Positions 17,403 through 26,042 of a DNA stretch of 64,000 bases are shown piece after piece (positions within the stretch are counted from its first letter, which is position 1; every line of letters starts with the position of its first letter). This stretch comes from an uncultured Psychrobacillus sp. (GTDB lineage: Bacteria > Bacillota > Bacilli > Bacillales_A > Planococcaceae): positions 13,277-77,276 of the forward strand of contig CAKQHO010000006.1 in NCBI GenBank assembly GCA_934234185.1. The letters run 5' to 3'. Both the position numbers and the translations under genes were made by a program. The notes beneath the pieces were generated by a model that saw nothing but the letters and a program-made list of their open reading frames with translations, did no database searches and was not told where the DNA came from.

Positions 17403-19097
17403 CTGGACAATTTATCAATTTACACAATTACTAGTTTAGAAGAATTTGAAGAGTATCAAACGGATTGGGATCATCTATTAGAACGCAAGGCTAACAACAA
17501 TCCATTTATAGAATTTCCTTGGGTCTTCTTATGGTGGAAGCATCTCGGGCAAAACCAGCATATCGAAATAGTAGTGGTAAAACGACAAGAGGAAATTATT
17601 GCTTTTTTTCCTTTTTGTTATAACAAATATGGACCGCTATATTTTTATCATTTTGTTGCCTTCGGGCAAGCGAACTATATGGATATTATTTATGCAGATG
17701 CCGAGGTAGCTCCAATATTAGAATCAGTATTGAATCATCTGAAAAAGAAAAGAAAACACATTGTTTTTTATTTACATGGAATCTTAGCAAGCAGTTCTAC
17801 AAGCTCTACTCTTGCCTCATATTTGTCTCATACAAAACAAAGATTTTTTTCTTTTCGCGTGATCACTCCTTATATCAATCTTAAAAAAATACAGATGGAA
17901 GAATATATTAAGAAAAAACAAAAGCTTCATCGCTTAGACAGGCGAGAAAAAAGAATTCGTGAAAATGGTACAGTTCAATCAGTGCGTATTAAACCAGACA
18001 AAATGCAAGAAATATTTCATTTACATGATAAACGTTGGAAGAAGAAATCGGATACCAGTGGCTTTACAAGTCCTATAGGAAAAGAATTTTATTCTAGCTT
18101 GGCTAACTTGAACTTGGACAGACAGAATTTTGAAACACAAATGGATGGACTTTTTTTAGATAACAAGCTAATAGCCTTTAACTTTGGCTATCGTTGTCGT
18201 GACAGGTATACAAGCTATGTATTAGGATTTGATGATGACTATGATGTGTTTAGCCCTGGACGAATACTAGAAAAGGAAAAGATACTACAATGTAGTCAAC
18301 AGAATGTTCCCATTTTCGATTTGAGTATTGGTTTTGAAACATACAAATTTGAATGGCATACAGATCTTGATTATACAGAACGGTATTTATTCTCAACAAA
18401 TTCCTTTTTATCAAACAGTGTTCAGAACGTTCTAGCCTTAAAGGAAAAAGTTATTGATAAAATTAAGCAATATCCAAAAATAGTGCTATTTAAAAGAAAT
18501 AAAGTAGGCAAACTCCTGTATGTTCTAAAAAACATATTTAAAAAAGAGGAAAAAAGCGATGCAAAGAAGATCCTTAAGGAATATCTAAACCATAAATGGA
18601 AAAAGCTTTTTCTCAATAAATCCTACACTATATATGAAATGTTAAAAAAGGATGTCCCAGTAAATAAGACAGGCGTCAACTTTGTAGAGTTAACTATGAA
18701 AAATGCGACTTTAAACTATCCAAAGTTCGAGGAGTATCTAAAGGAAATCTGCACGAAAATTTATGGGGCTTTCACTGGTTACTATGTTGAAAATAACTCT
18801 TCATATAGGGATGTTTTTTGGACGAATGAAAAGGTAATCCGTATAGATGATATTTCATATATTAAAGATTTTCGCAAAAGCTCCATCCTTATAGAAAATT
18901 GGAAAGAAGAAAACCTTCTAGATATTTGTACTTTTGTGAAGGAGCATAGCAAATCAAATAAAATAATCCTTTATATCCCTACGAAATCCAAAAAAGATCA
19001 GTACCTTGTAGAAAGCATAGGGTTTGTCAAAAGCTATCAAATTAATAAAAGGAGCATCTTAGGATTTTCTCGAGAAAATATTATTCATTTTCAGTAA
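17403..19097 (+). CDS. FemAB/GNAT-like transferase, probable CTG start
   Basis: About 564 residues with a GNAT/FemAB (BioF2-like) core. The N-terminus encoded upstream of the first GTG (17574) aligns block by block with the start of the paralogue at 21138: LEEF, NNNPFIEF, WVFLWWKHLG and IIAFFPF against NKNPFLEY, FSNWWKSFG and IIAFFPF. The only start-like codon that keeps it is CTG at 17403, preceded at 7 bases by GGGGAAGG. A conventional call at 17574 would lose 57 conserved residues. A C-terminal domain (about 450-560) is also shared with the paralogue. In such loci these proteins are thought to add acyl or aminoacyl groups to glycans; the substrate is unknown. Confidence 0.75.
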   Translation: MDNLSIYTITSLEEFEEYQTDWDHLLERKANNNPFIEFPWVFLWWKHLGQNQHIEIVVVKRQEEIIAFFPFCYNKYGPLYFYHFVAFGQANYMDIIYADAEVAPILESVLNHLKKKRKHIVFYLHGILASSSTSSTLASYLSHTKQRFFSFRVITPYINLKKIQMEEYIKKKQKLHRLDRREKRIRENGTVQSVRIKPDKMQEIFHLHDKRWKKKSDTSGFTSPIGKEFYSSLANLNLDRQNFETQMDGLFLDNKLIAFNFGYRCRDRYTSYVLGFDDDYDVFSPGRILEKEKILQCSQQNVPIFDLSIGFETYKFEWHTDLDYTERYLFSTNSFLSNSVQNVLALKEKVIDKIKQYPKIVLFKRNKVGKLLYVLKNIFKKEEKSDAKKILKEYLNHKWKKLFLNKSYTIYEMLKKDVPVNKTGVNFVELTMKNATLNYPKFEEYLKEICTKIYGAFTGYYVENNSSYRDVFWTNEKVIRIDDISYIKDFRKSSILIENWKEENLLDICTFVKEHSKSNKIILYIPTKSKKDQYLVESIGFVKSYQINKRSILGFSRENIIHFQ

Positions 19098-19116
19098 AGA
19101 GGAATAGAGGGAGTCA

Positions 19117-20214
19117 ATGAAAATTGTTCAGCTGATTACTCATATGAATGAGCTTGGCGGTGCACAGGTTCATGTTAGAGACCTGTCTAAACAATTAATA
19201 GAGGATGGTCATTCGGTCACTATATTATCTGGTGGAGATTCCATTATAGATCAAAAACTTCGCTTAAGTAATCTAACATATATGCATAGTAAACACCTTG
19301 TTAGGAATATAAATATGAAAAAAGATATTAAAGCCTTCGCTGATTTGAGGAGAAAATTGAAGAAGCTCCAGCCTGATTTGGTTGCTATCCATTCCTCGAA
19401 GGCAGGAATTTTAGGAAGGCTTGTATGCTGGTCCTTGAAGATTCCCTTTGTTTTTACTGCTCATGGGTGGGCTTTTACTGTGGGTGTGGACCGAAGACAA
19501 GCAAGACTCTATCAAATAATAGAAAAATGGATTGGTGTATTATCTCCAAAAATTATTACGGTTTGTGAGCATGATAGACAGCTTGCAATCAATCATAGTG
19601 TTCTTCCTCCCTCCAAAATGACTACGATTCACAATGGAGTACCTGATCAGAGATTGTCTCAGGAAGAGAGGGTTAGCCAAACGGTAACCATCGCGATGAT
19701 AGCTAGGTTTGAAGTACCAAAGAAGCATCTAGAGCTATTAAAGATATTAGCTCAACTTGAGGAATACCCTTGGAGGCTAGTATTAGTAGGAGAGGGAAGC
19801 TTAAAGCAGGAAGCGGTAGAGTATGTGAATAACCATGGTTTAAAGGAACGGGTAGACTTTCTAGATAGTCATACAAATATTCATCAGGTTTTAAAACATG
19901 CAGATATATTTGTACTTACCTCCTCCTGGGAAGGATTACCTCTAAGTATCCTTGAAGCAATGGTGCAGGGGTTACCTATCATTGCATCGGACGTAGGGGG
20001 AGTTTCAGAAATTGTTAGGGACAGGGATAACGGATTTCTTGTTCGAGATAATTTGAGAGAGGCACTAATAACCCTGCTAACTGATCGGTCTCTTAGAATG
20101 GAAATGGGAAAAAGAAGTAGGGAGATATATGAAAAAGAATTTACCTTTGAGAGTATGTATCAAAAAACTATTTCATTGTATCTTACTTTAAAAAAATCGG
20201 AGGCAAGGAAATGA
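19117..20214 (+). CDS. Glycosyltransferase, GT4 family
   Basis: 365 residues, GT-B fold. N-terminal HMNELGGAQVHVRDLSKQL and VAIHSSKAGILGRL, with C-terminal RFEVPKKHLELLK and WEGLPLSILEAMVQGLPII forming the EX7E-type nucleotide-sugar site. The HSSKAGILGR block resembles the GT4 group that includes EpsD-like exopolysaccharide transferases. GAGGG lies 6 bases before the ATG. Its stop overlaps the epimerase start (ATGA), so the two are coupled and the sugar may be made by the next gene. Confidence 0.87.
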   Translation: MKIVQLITHMNELGGAQVHVRDLSKQLIEDGHSVTILSGGDSIIDQKLRLSNLTYMHSKHLVRNINMKKDIKAFADLRRKLKKLQPDLVAIHSSKAGILGRLVCWSLKIPFVFTAHGWAFTVGVDRRQARLYQIIEKWIGVLSPKIITVCEHDRQLAINHSVLPPSKMTTIHNGVPDQRLSQEERVSQTVTIAMIARFEVPKKHLELLKILAQLEEYPWRLVLVGEGSLKQEAVEYVNNHGLKERVDFLDSHTNIHQVLKHADIFVLTSSWEGLPLSILEAMVQGLPIIASDVGGVSEIVRDRDNGFLVRDNLREALITLLTDRSLRMEMGKRSREIYEKEFTFESMYQKTISLYLTLKKSEARK

Positions 20215-21113
20215 AGGTGTTAGTAACTGGAGCTGCTGGGTTCATTGGGAAGTACGTCGTACAAGCGTTGCAGCAACAAGGGTTCTCTGTCATAGCACTA
20301 GATAATCTATATAAAGGAAAAAGAGAAAATATTGGTTTTGATATCCCCTTTTATCAAATGGATATAACGCATGATGAGCTAGAAAATGTTTTCCAAGCGG
20401 AGAAGCCGGAGTATGTAATTCATTTGGCTGCTCAATCATCTGTAATGGATTCAATCACAGATCCAGTAGTAGATTGTCAAATTAATATAGCTGGTACATT
20501 AAATATGTTAAAGAATTCGACTAAATATGGTGTGAAGAAGTTTGTGCTTGCCTCTAGCGCAGCAGTTTATGGAAATCCAACCTCTATTCCAGTATTGGAA
20601 AATTCAAAGCTCACTCCGCTGTCCTTCTATGCACTCTCCAAAATATCTGCTGAGAAATATACACTTCTTTATGAAAAGATATTTGGCTTAAAAAGCTGTA
20701 TTCTTCGCTTTTCTAACGTTTATGGTCCCCTCCAGGCTGGTGGAGTAATAACTAGTATTTTAGAAAAATTACATCAAGGTGAGTACCCTATTATTTATGC
20801 AGGAAATCAAACTCGGGATTTTGTTTACGTAAAAGACGTAGCAAATGCCTGTGTAAAAGCAATAAAAACCGATATGTCTGGTGTTTTTAACATTAGCACC
20901 TCTACAGAGATTTCTATTAAAGAGGTTTATGAACAAATCACTGACATGGTTCAGTCTAAAGTAAAGCCAATTATAGAATCGTCTAGGGAAGGCGAAATTG
21001 TAAGAAGTGCATTATCTAATACAAAAGCAATAGCAGAATTATCATGGTCACCCTCCTATAGTTTTAGCGATGGACTTAAGGAAACGGTAGATTTTTATAA
21101 AGTGAAGTATTAA
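20211..21113 (+). CDS. NAD-dependent sugar epimerase/dehydratase (GalE-like extended SDR)
   Basis: 300 residues of the extended short-chain dehydrogenase family. The NAD site GAAGFIG is at residues 7-13. The catalytic serine block ASSAAVYG and the Y-x-x-x-K motif in FYALSKISAEK are intact, followed by RFSNVYGP and DFVYVKDVANA. The closest known type is UDP-glucose/UDP-GlcNAc 4-epimerase, supplying UDP-galactose or UDP-GalNAc; exact specificity cannot be decided from motifs. It overlaps the previous gene by 4 bases. Confidence 0.85.
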   Translation: MKVLVTGAAGFIGKYVVQALQQQGFSVIALDNLYKGKRENIGFDIPFYQMDITHDELENVFQAEKPEYVIHLAAQSSVMDSITDPVVDCQINIAGTLNMLKNSTKYGVKKFVLASSAAVYGNPTSIPVLENSKLTPLSFYALSKISAEKYTLLYEKIFGLKSCILRFSNVYGPLQAGGVITSILEKLHQGEYPIIYAGNQTRDFVYVKDVANACVKAIKTDMSGVFNISTSTEISIKEVYEQITDMVQSKVKPIIESSREGEIVRSALSNTKAIAELSWSPSYSFSDGLKETVDFYKVKY

Positions 21114-21137
21114 AGAGTATGGTGGAGGGAGAGTAAT

Positions 21138-22529
21138 TTGGAGCTAGTCACTATTCAATCCTATAAACACTTAGAGATCTATCAGCATGAATGGTCGACC
21201 ATATTGCAGACTAGGGGAAATAAAAATCCTTTCTTGGAATATGAGTTCTTTTCAAATTGGTGGAAGTCATTCGGCCATTCTAAAGAAATAATCGTATATG
21301 CAGTGAAAGAGAATACCAGAATAATAGCCTTCTTCCCCTTTCAAAAATCACTTCAATCTAACGTCACCATTTTTCAATTTGCTGGCTTTCCCCAGGCTCT
21401 TTTTGGTGGGGTAGTTATTGATTCTAAGAATATAGATCGTGTATTTATGTATTTATTCGATACGCTTATAACTACATATAAGCATTGTATTTTTGAACTG
21501 GAAGGTTTTATAGATCACGAACAAGCGAGTAAGCTTTCAACATACTTACTTGCTAGAAATAGTAAGAAGAAGATAACGGAGAGCACCATTCCCAGCCTAT
21601 CTACACCACTTTTACCACACTTCTCCTTCTCATTTAATAAGGAAAGACGTCTTATAGAAAGTATGGGAGAACTAGTAATTAGACAAGGTGAGTTAAAGGA
21701 TATCCAAGCGTTCTTAGTTGAAACCCCTGTAGAAGAGCAGCAATTGCTTTGGAATTTGGCAAAAGAGGGCAGCCATAGGTTTCGAGTACATATCCAACTT
21801 CTTCAGCATCATGAGGAAACAATTGCTTTTTCCTATGGTCTTGTCTGTAGAGGGGAGTATGTCGGATATGAGGGCTTTAGTCAAAATGAGTTTAAAATCT
21901 TTCAACCTGAAAGGATTCTTCTTGAAGAAAAAGTTCTTAAAAACCAGGCGTTATATTCAACTTTTTACAATTATTCACTCCCAAAAATAACGAACACTTA
22001 TCAAACCACTGTGTTAAAGAATATTGCCTTTTCCTCAGGAACATTTTTAGCAAGGTTCGTTTTGAAAAACAGAAAATTTCATGTAACCAGGTTACCTGCT
22101 AAAGTAGAACAATCACCGCAGCAATTAGGAAAACTAAATAAAAAGCAAATAATGCTTGCAAGGCTAAGTGGTATCAAATTAAATGTCCGAAACCATTATA
22201 AAAAATTCTCTAGCCAGGAATATCAAGGATTAGGGGCTATGGAAAATAGAAAATATATCCTTTCTAAAATTGCTAATGGTTATGAGGGATTTTATGATAA
22301 GCAATCAAATCACTGCTTTTGGGTAAACCAACAGGCAATAATTCTAGACAATTACTATCAGACATTGGAAGAACATTCGGTATTTCTCTTAGATTGGGAG
22401 CAGGAGGACTTAGAAAAGATACTCTCTTTTGTGCAAAGCTACTATCAACCGAGACATATTTATCTAACCGTTCGACCAAAGGATAAGATAAATAAAAAAA
22501 AGCTAAAGCTATTTGGTTTTCAGATGTAA
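21138..22529 (+). CDS. FemAB/GNAT-like transferase, paralogue of the gene at 17403
   Basis: 463 residues. The start is TTG at 21138 with GGGAGAG 5 bases upstream. The N-terminal (1-75) and C-terminal (about 370-460) blocks align with the product of 17403-19097. The central GNAT-like part (VHIQLLQHHEETIAFSYGLV, YVGYEGFSQNEFKIFQPERILLEEKVL) carries the BioF2-like acetyltransferase pattern. The C-terminus stops at FGFQM, about 15-20 residues earlier than the paralogue, so slight truncation is possible. Likely role: acylation or aminoacylation of the polymer (inference). Confidence 0.75.
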   Translation: MELVTIQSYKHLEIYQHEWSTILQTRGNKNPFLEYEFFSNWWKSFGHSKEIIVYAVKENTRIIAFFPFQKSLQSNVTIFQFAGFPQALFGGVVIDSKNIDRVFMYLFDTLITTYKHCIFELEGFIDHEQASKLSTYLLARNSKKKITESTIPSLSTPLLPHFSFSFNKERRLIESMGELVIRQGELKDIQAFLVETPVEEQQLLWNLAKEGSHRFRVHIQLLQHHEETIAFSYGLVCRGEYVGYEGFSQNEFKIFQPERILLEEKVLKNQALYSTFYNYSLPKITNTYQTTVLKNIAFSSGTFLARFVLKNRKFHVTRLPAKVEQSPQQLGKLNKKQIMLARLSGIKLNVRNHYKKFSSQEYQGLGAMENRKYILSKIANGYEGFYDKQSNHCFWVNQQAIILDNYYQTLEEHSVFLLDWEQEDLEKILSFVQSYYQPRHIYLTVRPKDKINKKKLKLFGFQM

Positions 22530-22589
22530 GTCTTAATCGGAGATTCATATAGTAATTGATAATCTATGGTATGAAAATATAAAGAGAAG

Positions 22590-23342
22590 GTGCCTTTTAT
22601 CATTCTAATTGAAAGAAAATGTCTTCTATTTAAATTGAATAGTTATTATTTTACATCGGAAAATCTCAAAATGGATTTGGTCGATATTAATGGGTTTTCC
22701 CATTCAGTTCTTACCGAACAGCTTCCAAATATGGATACCTTGCATATTAATCTATTAGAAACAGAGGAAAACCTTTTCCATGCTTTGCACAAGAAAAATA
22801 GAAAGCAGATAAAAAATGCACAAACCAGAGATTTTACGGTAGAAGTGATCACCAGTCCAACTAAGGAGGATTTGAAGAAATTTCAAAAATTATATAATGA
22901 GTTTGCAAGGGGAAAAAAAACCTATACTTGCAATGCGTATCATATGGATACAATGTATAGATTAATCAAGCAGGATGCACTCGTGCTGACAAAATTAAAA
23001 AATAATGTAGGTGAAACGCTTTGCTATCGTATATATGTAACTGACGGAAATACAGTGATGTCTCTCTATTCTTTATCACTTTATCGTGAGAGGACAATAC
23101 CCGAGGAAAAACGTCTTTTAAGTGAAGCGAGTAGATACTTACTATGGAGTAATATTCTTTATTTTAAAAAGACAAATCATAAAATATACGATATGGGTGG
23201 TTTAACGGACAATCCCAATATACGAAGCTTTAAAATGGAGTTTGGTGGAAGTTTATCGCAGGTGTATTCAGGATATGCTGCAAACTCAGGAAGAGGGAAG
23301 CTTGTATTGTGGTTAAGGAGAATGACAATGAGGAAGGGATGA
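22590..23342 (+). CDS. FemAB/GNAT-like transferase, short form
   Basis: 250 residues with the FemAB/BioF2-like core: HALHKKNRKQIKNAQ (basic helix), FQKLYNEFARGKK, then LCYRIYVTDGNTVMSLYS and YDMGGLTDNPNIRSFKMEFGG, the last being the hallmark C-terminal block of this group. It is shorter than the two paralogues and lacks their extra C-terminal domain. The start is uncertain: GTG at 22590 sits within the AAGG-type ribosome site. It overlaps no neighbour, and the deacetylase begins 4 bases after its stop. Confidence 0.7.
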   Translation: MPFIILIERKCLLFKLNSYYFTSENLKMDLVDINGFSHSVLTEQLPNMDTLHINLLETEENLFHALHKKNRKQIKNAQTRDFTVEVITSPTKEDLKKFQKLYNEFARGKKTYTCNAYHMDTMYRLIKQDALVLTKLKNNVGETLCYRIYVTDGNTVMSLYSLSLYRERTIPEEKRLLSEASRYLLWSNILYFKKTNHKIYDMGGLTDNPNIRSFKMEFGGSLSQVYSGYAANSGRGKLVLWLRRMTMRKG

Positions 23343-23346
23343 AGTA

Positions 23347-24309
23347 CTGGGAGCTATTATTATTTCCTTAGATATGGAACTAAATTGGGGAGTACACGAT
23401 GTTTTCACGCTAGATAATTATGGAACAAATTTACTTGGTTCACGTCGGGTGATTCCTCAATTGCTCCAGTTGTTTACTAGGTATGAAACTCATGTGACTT
23501 GGGCTATAGTTGGTATGTTATATTGTAAAAACAAAAAAGAATTAGAGGAAAGGTTACAGAATATAGATATCACTTATGATGATCCGACCCTTTCACCTTA
23601 TCACATTTTAAAGCAAGTAGGAGAAAACGAATGGAACGATCCTTATCATTATGCCTCCTCTTTAATTGAAATGATTAGAAAGACAAAGAACCAGGAAGTT
23701 GGTACTCATACCTTCACTCATTTTTATTGTTTAGAGGAAGGGCAGAATTCTGCTGATTTTGAAAAGGATCTATTGGCAGCACGGGAGGTAGATCAAGAAG
23801 TTACCTCTTTAGTCTTTCCAAGAAATCAAACAAATGAAGACTATCTAAAGGTTTGTGAAAGACATGGTATTTTAGCGTATCGTGGGAATGAAAAACACTG
23901 GATTTATAAAGCCTTTAATAAGAAAAATAATACACCAGTGAAACGAATTCTACGATTGACCGATGCCTACATTAACCTAACTGGTCATCATAACTATAGC
24001 TTGAGCAGCATATCGACTAAACCTATTGTGAATATACCTTCTAGTAGATTTCTTCGACCATATAATAAGCGATTGAAAGTCTTAGAAGGACTAAGGTTGA
24101 GGAGGATTAAAAATGGCCTTACATATGCTGCAAAAACGAATAGCTATTATCATTTATGGTGGCATCCTCACAATTTCGGAAGAGATATAACTGAAAATCT
24201 TTTGTTTCTAGAAGAGATTTTAAAGCATGTGGATTATTTAAAAAAAGAGTACAATTTCCAATCGCTTCATATGAAGGATGTAACAGATATTATAAAGATA
24301 ACCTCTTAA
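23347..24309 (+). CDS. Polysaccharide deacetylase family protein, probable CTG start
   Basis: About 320 residues of the NodB-homology (CE4) fold. The first motif is ISLDMELNWGVHD, equivalent to the metal-binding motif 1, followed by VGTHTFTHFYC (H-x-x-x-H zinc site) and WWHPHNFGRD. Motif 1 requires residues upstream of the first ATG (23374). The only start-like codon after the in-frame stop is CTG at 23347, with AGGAAGGG 8 bases before it. It should remove N-acetyl groups from the polymer or its precursor. It is the last gene of the locus. Confidence 0.8.
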   Translation: MGAIIISLDMELNWGVHDVFTLDNYGTNLLGSRRVIPQLLQLFTRYETHVTWAIVGMLYCKNKKELEERLQNIDITYDDPTLSPYHILKQVGENEWNDPYHYASSLIEMIRKTKNQEVGTHTFTHFYCLEEGQNSADFEKDLLAAREVDQEVTSLVFPRNQTNEDYLKVCERHGILAYRGNEKHWIYKAFNKKNNTPVKRILRLTDAYINLTGHHNYSLSSISTKPIVNIPSSRFLRPYNKRLKVLEGLRLRRIKNGLTYAAKTNSYYHLWWHPHNFGRDITENLLFLEEILKHVDYLKKEYNFQSLHMKDVTDIIKITS

Positions 24310-24320
24310 GAGTAAGCCTG

Positions 24321-24352
24321 TCGCCAAAGATCAATTATGATCCTTGGCGATA
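24321..24352 (+). terminator. Strong hairpin after the polysaccharide locus
   Basis: A long stem (TCGCCAAAGATCA with TGATCCTTGGCGA, one mismatch, 4-base loop) follows the deacetylase stop by 11 bases. The T tract is weak (TATGTTTG), so termination strength is uncertain. Confidence 0.5.
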
Positions 24353-24483
24353 TGTTTGTGTCCAGGATTTTTACTAGAACATTGCTTTGCTAAAAAGCGG
24401 ACTAATGGTGCGACAGACTTTTCTAATGCTAATATGCGCAGATTATTTTTGGAAAGCATCGTTTCAAAGTTACCTTTAAGCAT
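24331..24483 (-). CDS. Possible 50-residue small protein, uncertain
   Basis: A frame from ATG at 24483 to TGA at 24331 encodes a basic peptide ending SSKNPGHKHIAKDHN. There is no convincing Shine-Dalgarno sequence and I recognise no family. The stop codon falls in the loop of the hairpin at 24321-24352. It is listed only because this 250-base gap between genes holds no other candidate. Confidence 0.18.
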   Translation of the reverse strand: MLKGNFETMLSKNNLRILALEKSVAPLVRFLAKQCSSKNPGHKHIAKDHN

Positions 24484-24566
24484 TTTTCTAATACTTATAT
24501 ACCCAGGTAAATCGAGCAGAATCCATGCTATACTAGTACGAAATAGATAGAAAAGGGTGTTGTAAA

Positions 24567-25442
24567 ATGGAACAGGAAAAACCCCATGTACTCGTAATAG
24601 ATGGAATGGCACTGCTGTTTCGATCCTTCTTTGCTACTGCAATGAGCGGAAATTTCTTTAAAAACGAAAAAGGAATTCCAACAAATGCTGTTCAAGGCTT
24701 TGCAAGACATGTGTTAGCTGCTCAGGAAATAATGAAGCCAACTCATATGGCTATTTGTTGGGATAAAGGGATGAATACATTCCGAACGGAACTATATGAT
24801 GGATATAAAGCGCATCGACCAAAACCTGCTGATGAGCTTGTACCTCAATTTGATATGGCACAGGAGCTATCCGAGCACCTAGGCTGGCAAAACTTTGGAG
24901 TAATCGGAATGGAAGCAGATGATACGATTGCCTCAATCACACATAAATGGCAGGACGATGCAAAGTTTACCATTGTTAGTGGCGATAAGGATTTGCTTCA
25001 ATTACTGCATCCATCCACGGAGATCGCTTTCACGAAAAAGGGATTTAGCATTTACGATATGTACAATGAGACTAGATTTTTAGAGGAGTATGGCATTTCA
25101 CCTCTTTTATTCCCAGATGTAAAGGCCTTTATGGGGGATTCCAGTGATGGATATACAGGTGTGAAGGGTATTGGACCAAAGACTGCGCTTCAATTAATTC
25201 AAACCTTTGGCTCTGTGGAAAGTGTACTAGAATCGTTACACCTGTTAAAGACAGGACATCGTACGAAAATTGAGACCGATATGGAAATGCTCAAGCTCTC
25301 CAAGCAGCTGGCAACTATACGAAGAGATGTGCCAATCGATGCAGAGCTAGAGCATTTAACGATTCAGGATATAGATTCATCTAAGATGGACTTCTTGTTT
25401 GATCAAGGATATACCATTTTAGCAAGACAGCTGCAGCGTTAG
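24567..25442 (+). CDS. ypcP: 5'-3' exonuclease (YpcP-like, PIN/H3TH)
   Basis: 291 residues matching the stand-alone form of the DNA polymerase I 5' nuclease domain. N-terminal VIDGMALLFRSFFA carries the first metal aspartate. GMEADDTIA and VSGDKDLLQLL carry the acidic cluster. FPDVKAFMGDSSDGYTGVKGIGPKTA is the helix-three-turn-helix DNA-binding element. It should cleave flaps and RNA-DNA junctions during replication and repair. It is a single gene whose end overlaps the convergent peptidase gene by 4 bases. Confidence 0.85.
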   Translation: MEQEKPHVLVIDGMALLFRSFFATAMSGNFFKNEKGIPTNAVQGFARHVLAAQEIMKPTHMAICWDKGMNTFRTELYDGYKAHRPKPADELVPQFDMAQELSEHLGWQNFGVIGMEADDTIASITHKWQDDAKFTIVSGDKDLLQLLHPSTEIAFTKKGFSIYDMYNETRFLEEYGISPLLFPDVKAFMGDSSDGYTGVKGIGPKTALQLIQTFGSVESVLESLHLLKTGHRTKIETDMEMLKLSKQLATIRRDVPIDAELEHLTIQDIDSSKMDFLFDQGYTILARQLQR

Positions 25443-25954
25443 CTTGCTGGCGGAACAAATTTAACAAAGGTCAGGATAGGGGCATTCTCTTGATAGCTAA
25501 CTCTTCTAATTACACTCTCCCGGTTTCGACCTCCATTGTCGTGAATAAATAAGAAGATTTCATCTTTTACCTTTTCATAGCCGATGCAAGGAACCCAATG
25601 ATAGGAAAAAGTAAATGTGCCTTTGCGTCTGAAGGCAAAATAGCGGTCATATTTTAAGGCAACAGGTCGACCTTCATCTATCTGCTTGATTGCATCATGG
25701 ACATTACACTTCGAAATGCACCAAGTAGGGCCGAGCAATCTTCTCATTTTTCTTAAGAAGCGGCCGGTGAATAGACCTATTCTAGTTCCACCAAGCAACT
25801 TGTACAATTCATTCACTTGATAGGAATAAGTGTCCGGCTGCATATAATTTAAAAGCACATAGGCTGTTACTGGTCCACATGCCGACGATTGTAGCTTTGG
25901 ATGAATGGATGAATCATATTGGGACATTCCTTTTACAGGTAGTGTTATCTTCAA
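25439..25954 (-). CDS. C39-like (papain-fold) peptidase
   Basis: 171 residues. A cysteine in QSSACGPVTAYVLLNYM (about residue 26), a histidine in FSYHWVPCIGYE (about 133) and IHDNGG make the Cys-His-Asp/Asn set of the peptidase C39-like_2 family. No signal peptide is seen, so it is probably cytoplasmic or non-classically exported. Targets are unknown. GGAGG-type sequence lies upstream of the ATG at 25954. Confidence 0.75.
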   Translation of the reverse strand: MKITLPVKGMSQYDSSIHPKLQSSACGPVTAYVLLNYMQPDTYSYQVNELYKLLGGTRIGLFTGRFLRKMRRLLGPTWCISKCNVHDAIKQIDEGRPVALKYDRYFAFRRKGTFTFSYHWVPCIGYEKVKDEIFLFIHDNGGRNRESVIRRVSYQENAPILTFVKFVPPAS

Positions 25955-26042
25955 AGTTTTTCCTCCTTTACAGGGGATTGTTTTTATTTTACTAAATGTT
26001 TAGCAGAAAGCATATTAAGACGATACACAGGGGGAATGGGAC

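Noticed and set aside
24344..24550. Plus-strand 68-residue ORF before the exonuclease
   Set aside because: It has no ribosome site, starts inside a hairpin and has no protein-like pattern.
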